NCBI GenBank assembly: GCA_964427155.1
Contig: CAYRSC010000005.1
Location: 1 to 64,000 of the forward strand
From: Desulfothermus sp964427155
GTDB taxonomy: Bacteria; Desulfobacterota; Desulfovibrionia; Desulfovibrionales; Desulfothermaceae
DNA: 64,000 bases
Direction: 5' to 3'
Part shown: positions 26,113-33,118 of the stretch, piece after piece
How the letters are laid out: each line of letters starts with the position of its first letter
Numbering within the stretch: the stretch's first letter is position 1
Notes under the pieces: model-generated
What the model saw: only the letters and a program-made list of their open reading frames with translations
Databases searched by the model: none
Told to the model about the DNA's origin: nothing
Made by a program: the position numbers and the translations under genes

Positions 26113-27930
26113 CTACTTACCCCCAAAAGAATCCTCTTCAATGCTAACAACTGTGTCCTTCATGTTCATTATCATGTTCATCTTCCCCATGGTCACTGGC
26201 AAGACATAATGGGTAAAGAACTCAATGTTCTTTAGCTGGCCCTGATAGAAGGGTATATCCTTCTTCTTTGCCTTTTCCAATTTCTTAGCGGCAACTGCAG
26301 CCCTCCACAGGAGCATCCAGGCCATAATCACATCCCCCACCACCTCCATAAATGGATATGCATGGGCAAAGGCGGTTAGGATCTCAGCACTCATGGCCTT
26401 TCCTCCAATGGTCATGGCCACCTCTCCTAACCTGTTAAGGGCCTTCTCCAGTTCCTGGGCATAAGGGGCCAGAGAATCTATTGCCTTTGCATCTGCAAGG
26501 GTCTTCTGGATCTCTCCCATTACATCCATAATGGCCTTTCCTTTCTTAAGACCCAGCTTTCTTCCCAACAGGTCCATGGCCTGGATACCATTTGTACCCT
26601 CATATATCATTGTAATACGACAGTCCCTCACATATTGTTCCATGGGATATTCCTTGGTATATCCATAACCACCAAAGACCTGTACCCCCAGATTGCATAC
26701 CTCATAGGCACGGTCCGTTCCATAACCCTTACAAATTGGAATAAGCACATCTATTATGTTCTGATATTTTTCTGCCTCTTCTTCTTTATCCGTGGCCCGT
26801 TTGAGGTCCTCCAGAAGTCCCACATACCACAATAGGGACCTGAGTCCCTCAACAAAGACCTTCATCTGCATGAGCATCCTTCTTACATCAGGATGCTGAA
26901 TAATGGGCACTGGAGGGGCACTCTTGTCCAGCAGGTCCTTGAGGTGCCTCCCCTGGACCCTCTGCCTGGCATAATTCACCGCCTCAATAAAAGAGGCTGA
27001 GGCAAGGGCCGCTCCCTGGGAACCCACCAGGAGCCTGGCCTGATTCATCATCAAAAACATCTCCCTCATCCCCTTATTTTCCTGCCCCAGGAGGAGACCA
27101 CGACATTTTCCCTTGCTTCCCAGGGTGAGAGAACAGGTGGAAGAGCCATGAATTCCCATTTTCTCTTCCACACCTGTGCATATTACATCATTAAACTCTC
27201 CCATGGAGCCGTCTTCATTCACCCAATATTTAGGCACAATAAAAAGGGAGATCCCTGCAGTCCCTGGAGGGGCCCCCTCTATCCTGGCCAGGACAGGATG
27301 AATAATGTTTTCCGTAAGGTCCTGCTCTCCACCGGTTATAAATATCTTATTTCCTGTAATAGAATAGGTGCCATCCTCATTCTTCACCGCAGTGGTGGTA
27401 AGGGCACCCACGTCAGAGCCTGCCTGGGGCTCAGTGAGAAGCATGGTCCCTCCCCACTCACCAGTATAGAGCTTCTTCAAAAACATCTTTTTCTGCTGAT
27501 CTGTGCCAAATGCCTCAATGAGATGACCTGCTCCAATAGTGAGTCCAATATAGAGCTGAAGGGCACAGTTTGCACCTATAAAAAGATCACTGGCGGCCAT
27601 GGCCACTGAACGAGGCATCCCCTGTCCTCCCCAATCGGGATTCTCAGACATGCCTATCCATTCACCCTCCTTGAGGACCTCATAGGCCCTGTGAAATTCC
27701 TCAGGGACCTTTACCACACCATCTTCAAATACGATTCCCTTTTCATCGCCCACCTTATTCGTGGGAAGAAGTTCCTTTACTGCAACATTGCGAGCCTCCT
27801 TCAAGATCAGCTCAATGGTCTTCTTGTTGAATTCCCCATACTTTTCATAGGTCTTACTGAGCTTATCCACCTCTAACTGCTCAAAAAGTACAAAATCAAC
27901 ATCTCTGCGGTCTGCTAATACCTGTGCCAT
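26113..27930 (-). CDS. acyl-CoA dehydrogenase with C-terminal extension (about 600 aa type)
   Basis: This 605 aa flavoenzyme has the acyl-CoA dehydrogenase core: LLTEPQAGSDVGALTTTA, ITGNKIFITGGEQDL, GVEEKMGIHGSSTC and the catalytic-base segment YEGTNGIQAMDLLGRK. About 150 extra residues follow, as in the long FadE/DmdC-like class. It acts on a fatty acyl-CoA (chain length cannot be read) and should reduce the EtfAB encoded downstream. An AAGGAG site is 7 bases upstream. It lies 30 bp after the TetR gene and 63 bp before the FeS oxidoreductase gene. Confidence 0.93.
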   Translation of the reverse strand: MAQVLADRRDVDFVLFEQLEVDKLSKTYEKYGEFNKKTIELILKEARNVAVKELLPTNKVGDEKGIVFEDGVVKVPEEFHRAYEVLKEGEWIGMSENPDWGGQGMPRSVAMAASDLFIGANCALQLYIGLTIGAGHLIEAFGTDQQKKMFLKKLYTGEWGGTMLLTEPQAGSDVGALTTTAVKNEDGTYSITGNKIFITGGEQDLTENIIHPVLARIEGAPPGTAGISLFIVPKYWVNEDGSMGEFNDVICTGVEEKMGIHGSSTCSLTLGSKGKCRGLLLGQENKGMREMFLMMNQARLLVGSQGAALASASFIEAVNYARQRVQGRHLKDLLDKSAPPVPIIQHPDVRRMLMQMKVFVEGLRSLLWYVGLLEDLKRATDKEEEAEKYQNIIDVLIPICKGYGTDRAYEVCNLGVQVFGGYGYTKEYPMEQYVRDCRITMIYEGTNGIQAMDLLGRKLGLKKGKAIMDVMGEIQKTLADAKAIDSLAPYAQELEKALNRLGEVAMTIGGKAMSAEILTAFAHAYPFMEVVGDVIMAWMLLWRAAVAAKKLEKAKKKDIPFYQGQLKNIEFFTHYVLPVTMGKMNMIMNMKDTVVSIEEDSFGGK

Positions 27931-27960
27931 AATGATTCTCCTTTTTTTATTTTTAACGTG

Positions 27961-28560
27961 TTATTTACCTATTCCCTTGATTATCAGATCAACCAAGGGC
28001 TGCGCCATTGAAGTCAGAGAATATTTTTTAGAGGAATAGAGCCACGTTGTTATTACCTCATCTATAGCCCCTACCATAAGCTGTTTCACAAGGGGAATGG
28101 ACAAGTCCTCCCGAATGGTGCCCTCCCTTTGTCCCAGCTCCACTATCTCCTTTACTATTTCCTGATACATATTGGACATCTCCCTTATCTTGTCGTCAGA
28201 GAGATGTCTCCTCCTCTTTGCCTCTACCTCATAGACAATGGCCATCTCCCTATTCTGCTCAAAGGCATTTAGATGGGAATAGACCAGCCTCCTGAGTTTG
28301 TCTATTGCGTCTCTACCCTTATCCACCTCCTGCTTAAAGCGAGAAAACACCTCCTTTGTCTTAAAATCAAAAAAACTCCTCAGAATATCGTCCTTGTTTT
28401 TGAAATATAGATAAATGGTACCATCTGCTACTCCAGCCTCCCTAGCAATCTGAGAAACAGTGGAACGATAATATCCATGGCGGGAAAAGGTCCTTATGGC
28501 GGCCTCCAGTATCTTTAGATACTTTTCATTCTTCTTCACATCTCTATCCGGGGATTTCAT
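27961..28560 (-). CDS. TetR-family regulator, FadR(YsiA)-like
   Basis: This 199 aa TetR protein has its helix-turn-helix in about residues 30-60 (SRHGYYRSTVSQIAREAGVADGTIYLYFKNKDDIL), closely resembling the Bacillus fatty-acid regulator FadR. The C-terminal ligand domain is helical. It is the first gene of an operon with acyl-CoA dehydrogenase, the FeS ETF oxidoreductase and etfBA. A near-identical match to the FadR operator lies 54 bp before its start. It likely represses this operon until acyl-CoA binds (inference). Confidence 0.88.
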   Translation of the reverse strand: MKSPDRDVKKNEKYLKILEAAIRTFSRHGYYRSTVSQIAREAGVADGTIYLYFKNKDDILRSFFDFKTKEVFSRFKQEVDKGRDAIDKLRRLVYSHLNAFEQNREMAIVYEVEAKRRRHLSDDKIREMSNMYQEIVKEIVELGQREGTIREDLSIPLVKQLMVGAIDEVITTWLYSSKKYSLTSMAQPLVDLIIKGIGK

Positions 28561-28614
28561 GGTTATCGCCTACACCTTTTTTGTTTAACCTATTAAAATA
28601 TCATACAAAAAAAA

Positions 28615-28632
28615 TGAATGAGCATTCATTCA
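28615..28632. promoter_or_regulatory. FadR-like TetR operator palindrome
   Basis: The 18 bp sequence is TGAATGA, GCAT, TCATTCA, a perfect inverted repeat. The arms are those of the Bacillus FadR operator (TGAATGA-N4-TCATTCA), as I recall it. It overlaps the likely promoter of the tetR operon. On the minus strand TATGAT lies 9 bp downstream (28600-28605), and a second possible promoter has TTGACA at 28662-28667 with CTAAGG 17 bp further on. Either choice puts the operator where a repressor would block transcription. Confidence 0.82.
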
Positions 28633-28739
28633 CGATTCCCTTAGCAAACTTTAAGTAAATATGTCAAGATGGCAAGGGGAAAAACCAAGGGGTGTAAAAA
28701 AAGGGTGTGCAAACATAGAGAAGAGGGGGAAGGAGCCAA

Positions 28740-30014
28740 TCATCTTAAGAAACCATGGGTGGTCTCCTCGTATTTCTCCTTTGCCTGGGTCTGCACCTCT
28801 CTTCGTATCTCATTTAATTCATCAATATGAGAAATGGTCCTCTCCACAATGGAGCTATCCAGCATCCCTGCCTGGGACATCTCCTTTAGGACCTCAATAC
28901 TCTGTTTTTTGTCCATTCCCTTTCTATATGGCCGATCTTCAGAAATGGCAGTATAGACATCTGCCACAGCCAGTATCCTGGAGCCCAGGATAAGGGAATC
29001 CTCTTTTAAGCCAAAGGGATAGCCTGATCCATCAATGCGTTCATGGTGAAAAGAGGCCCAGTAGTTAACTATCCTGAGTCCCTTTAATTTTTCAAGGATC
29101 CTAAAGGAATAATAGGCGTGACTCTTCATAATTGCCCATTCAGAAGGGTCTAATCTCCCAGGTTTCTCTAAGATCTCACTGGGCACCGCCAGCTTTCCAA
29201 TGTCATGGAGGAATCCTGATAGCTTCATAAGGGAGAGCTCCAGAGGTGAAAACTCATAAAACTCAGCAAGCTTGGTCCCAACAGAGCTCACCCCAACAGA
29301 ATGCACTGCTGTAAAGGTACTCCTGTAGTCAATCACACGACTAAACACATCTCCAAATACCAGCATCTCCTTGAGAGAGAGGGTGGTGGTTGGGAGTATC
29401 TCCTTTACCAGGGACTCCAGATCTCCATATTCTATATCCAGCCAGAATCCCAGCCTGGAGGAGAGGGACTTAAAGACCTCCACCAACTCTGGCATAAAGG
29501 TCTTACCTGCCTCCTTTTCTATGGCCTCCACAATCTCCTTTTCTTCGTTAATTCCAAACTGAAAGGCAAGTCTGCGGAGAGAGACCTCTATCCTGTCGGC
29601 CAGATGGAGTATATAGCTTCCCAAGGGGATCTCATGTTCCATGGAAGGGGTATAGGGGTGGCTCTCCCATCTTACATGATGATAACGGATCATCCGGGCC
29701 ACATAGTGAAACTTGGGGATATCTTTAAGGAGGATATATCCCACCTCTGCATGCCTGTTTATATCTGCAAGATGGGGGTAGAATTCCAGAGAGGCAATCT
29801 TTTCATGGAGGGAAAAGATCCCTATATCATGAAAACACGCAGCTAGGGATATCTGAGCCACATCTTCATGGGTGAGACCATATTCCTTGGCAAGGGCCGC
29901 GGCAATGATTGCAACCCGTAGATGGTGATTCCTCGCAGAAGGGTCCACAAAATCTACTACTTGAGAAAAGGACCCCACTATGGAAGACATCTGCACACCA
30001 GTAGAAAAAAACAT
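28740..30014 (-). CDS. tandem HD / HD-GYP phosphohydrolase
   Basis: The protein of about 424 aa has two HD domains. The first (about 20-190) contains HLRVAIIAA, FHDIGIF, RYHHVRW and HLADRIEV. The second (about 225-400) has FLHDIGKLAVP, HHERIDGSGYPFG and VADVYTAISEDRPYRKG, the HD-GYP signature of cyclic-di-GMP phosphodiesterases. The first domain lacks the GYP motif and may sense or hydrolyse another nucleotide. I set the start at the ATG with GAGGTGG just upstream; a TTG 39 bases earlier is possible but unsupported. No receiver domain is present. It stands alone between tetR and plsC. Confidence 0.85.
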   Translation of the reverse strand: MFFSTGVQMSSIVGSFSQVVDFVDPSARNHHLRVAIIAAALAKEYGLTHEDVAQISLAACFHDIGIFSLHEKIASLEFYPHLADINRHAEVGYILLKDIPKFHYVARMIRYHHVRWESHPYTPSMEHEIPLGSYILHLADRIEVSLRRLAFQFGINEEKEIVEAIEKEAGKTFMPELVEVFKSLSSRLGFWLDIEYGDLESLVKEILPTTTLSLKEMLVFGDVFSRVIDYRSTFTAVHSVGVSSVGTKLAEFYEFSPLELSLMKLSGFLHDIGKLAVPSEILEKPGRLDPSEWAIMKSHAYYSFRILEKLKGLRIVNYWASFHHERIDGSGYPFGLKEDSLILGSRILAVADVYTAISEDRPYRKGMDKKQSIEVLKEMSQAGMLDSSIVERTISHIDELNEIRREVQTQAKEKYEETTHGFLR

Positions 30015-30164
30015 CTCCACCTCTCTCTTCTTATAGGTTAAATAGGGACACAACTCTACCCACTCATCATGTAATCTTATCCCTTTTATTTACCTATAAC
30101 CCAGTTTTAGGCAAGTAAAATTTATTCCTCCTGGCTGAATAGGAGGTATATAATTGCATGTATC

Positions 30165-30193
30165 TTGATTATAGACACCCCTGCTGATATAGA
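30165..30193 (+). promoter_or_regulatory. candidate sigma-70 promoter of plsC
   Basis: TTGATT (30165-30170) and TATAGA (30188-30193) are separated by exactly 17 bases, 40 bases before the plsC ATG. Just upstream, CCTCCT and AGGAGG (30127-30132 and 30141-30146) can form a small hairpin. Confidence 0.5.
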
Positions 30194-30233
30194 TAACACA
30201 CAAACCACACATCCTTTAAGGAAGGAGGTATAA

Positions 30234-30971
30234 ATGAAGAAAGAGACAAGAGACAGGATCATCGCCTTTTTCATCCTAATATTTATAGCCATAACATGTG
30301 CCATATTTTTTATTTTTGCCCTCCTCATATGGCTTGTTACCTATCCCTTTGATAGAAATAAAAAGATCCTTCATCTCTACACCTGTTTCTGGGGAGCATT
30401 TTATCTGTGGGCCTTACCCATTTGGAAGGCAAGGGTCATAGGCAGGGAAAAGATTGACCCCAGAAAGACCTATGTAATTGTCTGTAATCATCAATCACAA
30501 CTGGACATCCTCATGGCATTCAGACTCTTTTGTCATTTCAAGTGGATCTCCAAGGCAGAGGTATTTCGCCTCCCCTTTGTGGGATGGAACATGAGGATGA
30601 ACCAATACATCAGTTTGAAGCGAGGAGATAAAAAGAGTATTGCCCAGATGTTTAAAAAATGTGAAGAGGCAATCAAAAAAGGTAACTCCATATTTATCTT
30701 TCCCGAGGGCACCCGCTCCCCTGACGGAAAGCTCCAAAAATTCAAACCAGGGGCCTTTGTGCTGGCAAAAAAGATGAAAGTGCCCATCCTGCCAGTGGTA
30801 ATAAATGGGACCAGAAAGGCCCTCCCAAAATATAGCCTCAAATTTCATGGGATTCATGAGTTTACCATAGAGGTGCTGGATGAGATACCCTATGAGAGAT
30901 TCAAGGACATGGAGCCCGAAGATATTGCCCGCATGGTAAGAGGGCTCATGCTCCCCCACATAAAAGAATAA
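30234..30971 (+). CDS. plsC: 1-acyl-sn-glycerol-3-phosphate acyltransferase (PlsC)
   Basis: This 245 aa inner-membrane enzyme makes phosphatidic acid from lysophosphatidic acid. An N-terminal membrane helix spans about 9-36. The acyltransferase motif NHQSQLD (85-91) supplies the catalytic His/Asp, and FPEGTRSPDG (156-165) binds glycerol phosphate. PILPVVINGT is the fourth family motif. A GGAGG-type site precedes the ATG. It is a single-gene unit converging on the protease gene at 31006. Confidence 0.93.
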   Translation: MKKETRDRIIAFFILIFIAITCAIFFIFALLIWLVTYPFDRNKKILHLYTCFWGAFYLWALPIWKARVIGREKIDPRKTYVIVCNHQSQLDILMAFRLFCHFKWISKAEVFRLPFVGWNMRMNQYISLKRGDKKSIAQMFKKCEEAIKKGNSIFIFPEGTRSPDGKLQKFKPGAFVLAKKMKVPILPVVINGTRKALPKYSLKFHGIHEFTIEVLDEIPYERFKDMEPEDIARMVRGLMLPHIKE

Positions 30972-31005
30972 AAAGGGGGGCATGAGCTAGTCCTCTTATG
31001 ACCTA

Positions 31006-31821
31006 CTATGACTTATGTCTGGGCACAGGCAAATATTCCACTGAAGGCATCCTCTTGACTGGCTGGGGATAAAGGCTCATTAACTGCATTACCTCCCTGG
31101 GGATATCCTTGGAGACATGAAGACCCAAGGAATGGGCCTCCTCATAGGTGATGGGATAGTCATGGGTCCATGTCCCTGTGGATAGTAGATGGGCAAGTTC
31201 CCTTGCCTTCTTCTCCTCATACTTTCCCTCAAGGAGCTCATACACCGCCTCTTCTAGCTGGGAGATGGCCTTTTTTGCCACATCTGCCATAATAAGCGTC
31301 TTGTCCTCTATCCTATTTATATCTTTCTCCTGGACCAGCTTTACAATGGATGCCGCAGGAAATTCTCCTAGCTGGGGATCAACTGGACCAAGTACTGCAT
31401 TTTCACTCATCACTATCTCATCTGCGGCAAGAGAGATAAGGGTTCCACCGCTCATGGCATAGTGAGGCACAAAGACCGTGACCTTGGCAGGGTGTTTTTT
31501 AAGGGCCCGTGCAATTTGAAGGGATGCCAGCACCAGTCCCCCCGGGGTATGCAAGATAAGGTCTATGGGCACATCCCTATCTGTGAGCTGAATGGCGCGA
31601 AGTATCTCCTCAGAGTCCTGGATATTTATAAACTTATACACAGGGAAGCCCAGAAAACTCATGGTTTCCTGCCGATGCACCAGAAGGATTACACGGGATC
31701 CCCTCTCTTTCTCTATCCTTGCAATGAGCCTCTGCCTCGCGGATTCAATCATCTTTTGCTTTAACACCGGCTGCAGGGCCGCAAGCATAAAAAAAAGCCA
31801 GAAAATTTCGTTAAATGTCAT
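31006..31821 (-). CDS. membrane-anchored ClpP-class serine protease (SDH_sah family)
   Basis: This 271 aa protein has one N-terminal membrane helix (about 5-20) and a SppA/ClpP-fold domain. The nucleophile is Ser124 in HYAMSGGTLIS, downstream of LILHTPGGLVLAS, which forms the oxyanion region. GPVDPQLGEFPA is typical of the serine dehydrogenase proteinase family (PF01972). The name comes from an archaeal-type activity, but the family is better seen as membrane proteases. It starts 15 bp after the rhomboid gene, with a GGAGGAG site. Confidence 0.85.
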   Translation of the reverse strand: MTFNEIFWLFFMLAALQPVLKQKMIESARQRLIARIEKERGSRVILLVHRQETMSFLGFPVYKFINIQDSEEILRAIQLTDRDVPIDLILHTPGGLVLASLQIARALKKHPAKVTVFVPHYAMSGGTLISLAADEIVMSENAVLGPVDPQLGEFPAASIVKLVQEKDINRIEDKTLIMADVAKKAISQLEEAVYELLEGKYEEKKARELAHLLSTGTWTHDYPITYEEAHSLGLHVSKDIPREVMQLMSLYPQPVKRMPSVEYLPVPRHKS

Positions 31822-31836
31822 AACTCCTCCTTCACC

Positions 31837-32562
31837 TTATAGAAATCTAAAATATACCTCATCCGGGTAATAGACCCGATAGTCCTGCTGTTTTTTCTTA
31901 AAAAACGCATGGGTGGCCATGCCAAATACAAAACCTCCTATATGGGCCCACCAGGCCACTCCCCCTGCCTGCTGACCTGCAAAAATAGAAAAAGTACCTG
32001 CTATGAGTTGCGATAAAAACCAGAACCCCAGAAATATCACTGCTGGTATCTCTATAAAATAAGGAATAAAAAACAGGGGAATAAGCGTAATTATCCTGGA
32101 ATGGGGAAACAGGATTATGTATGCACCCATCACCCCTGCAATGGCTCCTGAGGCCCCTACTGCAGGAACAGTGGAATTTAGATTAAAGACAAAGTGGGTA
32201 ATGCTCGCCGCTATCCCACAGAGAAGATAAAAGATGAGATATCTGAAATGTCCCATCCTGTCCTCTACATTGTCCCCAAATATCCACAGGGCCCACATAT
32301 TTACCAGGAGATGAAACCAGCTTGCATGCAGAAACATATTGGTAAAAAAGGGCCAATAGTTATCAAAGTGAAGTCCCATAATGTACGCCCATGCAGGATG
32401 GGTGTATCTTGCGGGGACAAGTCCAAATACATAGAAGACCCATTCCAACATGTGTCTGGGCAGAGACACCTCTATAAGAAAGACAAACACATTGATGGCA
32501 ATTAAGAGATAATTTACAAAAGGGGTCTCTCTACGAGGTATAACGTCCTTTATTGGTATCAT
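31837..32562 (-). CDS. rhomboid-family intramembrane protease
   Basis: This 241 aa polytopic protein has six predicted helices and the rhomboid catalytic pair: Ser138 in AVGASGAIAGVMG and His207 in WWAHIGGFVFG. The NMFLHASWFHLLVNM segment (75-89) with the HxxxN oxyanion residues is also typical. It cleaves substrates within the membrane. It is followed at 15 bp by a ClpP-class membrane protease, so the two may act on the same substrates or in sequence (inference). Confidence 0.92.
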   Translation of the reverse strand: MIPIKDVIPRRETPFVNYLLIAINVFVFLIEVSLPRHMLEWVFYVFGLVPARYTHPAWAYIMGLHFDNYWPFFTNMFLHASWFHLLVNMWALWIFGDNVEDRMGHFRYLIFYLLCGIAASITHFVFNLNSTVPAVGASGAIAGVMGAYIILFPHSRIITLIPLFFIPYFIEIPAVIFLGFWFLSQLIAGTFSIFAGQQAGGVAWWAHIGGFVFGMATHAFFKKKQQDYRVYYPDEVYFRFL

Positions 32563-32650
32563 TTAACTCTACCTCTCCTTTTTCAGATTCTTAGAGAAAT
32601 ATGGGGACGAATCTTACTTTGTCAAGACATATAAAATGGACATAAAAAAA

Positions 32651-32670
32651 GGCGGAAAAAAATTTCCGCC
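32651..32670 (-). terminator. intrinsic terminator of the RRM gene
   Basis: GGCGGAAA, a four-base loop and TTTCCGCC form a perfect 8 bp stem. On the minus strand it is followed by seven T (the A run at 32644-32650). It sits 30 bp after the RRM protein stop codon. Confidence 0.88.
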
Positions 32671-32699
32671 TTATCTTTCATCTCACCTCAAAAAAATGG

Positions 32700-32945
32700 C
32701 TATCTTCTGGAGCGGGCCTCATTTACCCTCAGGCGTCTTCCTCCAAACTCCATTCCATTTAGACCTTCAATGGCCCTCTCCGCGGCCTCAGAACTCATCT
32801 CTACAAAACCAAAGCCACGAGAACGTCCAGTGTGATGGTCTCTTATGAGATTAAAGGACTCTATTGGCCCATACTCTTTAAACAACTCCTTCACCTCTCT
32901 CTCATCTGCCTCATAAGGCAAATTTCCCACATACAAATTCTTCAT
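32700..32945 (-). CDS. RRM-type RNA-binding protein
   Basis: This 81 aa protein is a single RNA recognition motif. RNP2 is LYVGNL (4-9) and RNP1 is RGFGFVEM. These aromatic residues stack on RNA bases. Bacterial RRM proteins of this size are common and some are cold- or stress-responsive RNA chaperones. AGGAG lies about 6 bases before the ATG. It is a monocistronic unit with its own terminator. Confidence 0.93.
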   Translation of the reverse strand: MKNLYVGNLPYEADEREVKELFKEYGPIESFNLIRDHHTGRSRGFGFVEMSSEAAERAIEGLNGMEFGGRRLRVNEARSRR

Positions 32946-33051
32946 AAAAAACTCCTAAAAATTAAAATCACGGGTGTGCACAACCGCAAGGGTACTGTGG
33001 TCCTTTATGAAAAGGATGTCAAGAGATTTTTGGGGAAAGAAGGTTTTTTTC

Positions 33052-33081
33052 TTGAAAATCAACCTACTCCTCTGATATAAA
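33052..33081 (+). promoter_or_regulatory. candidate sigma-70 promoter of the sensor kinase
   Basis: TTGAAA (33052-33057) and TATAAA (33076-33081) are 18 bases apart, 37 bases before the kinase ATG. Confidence 0.45.
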
Positions 33082-33118
33082 TCACTTCCACAACACAACG
33101 TGGATAAGACACCTCTGG

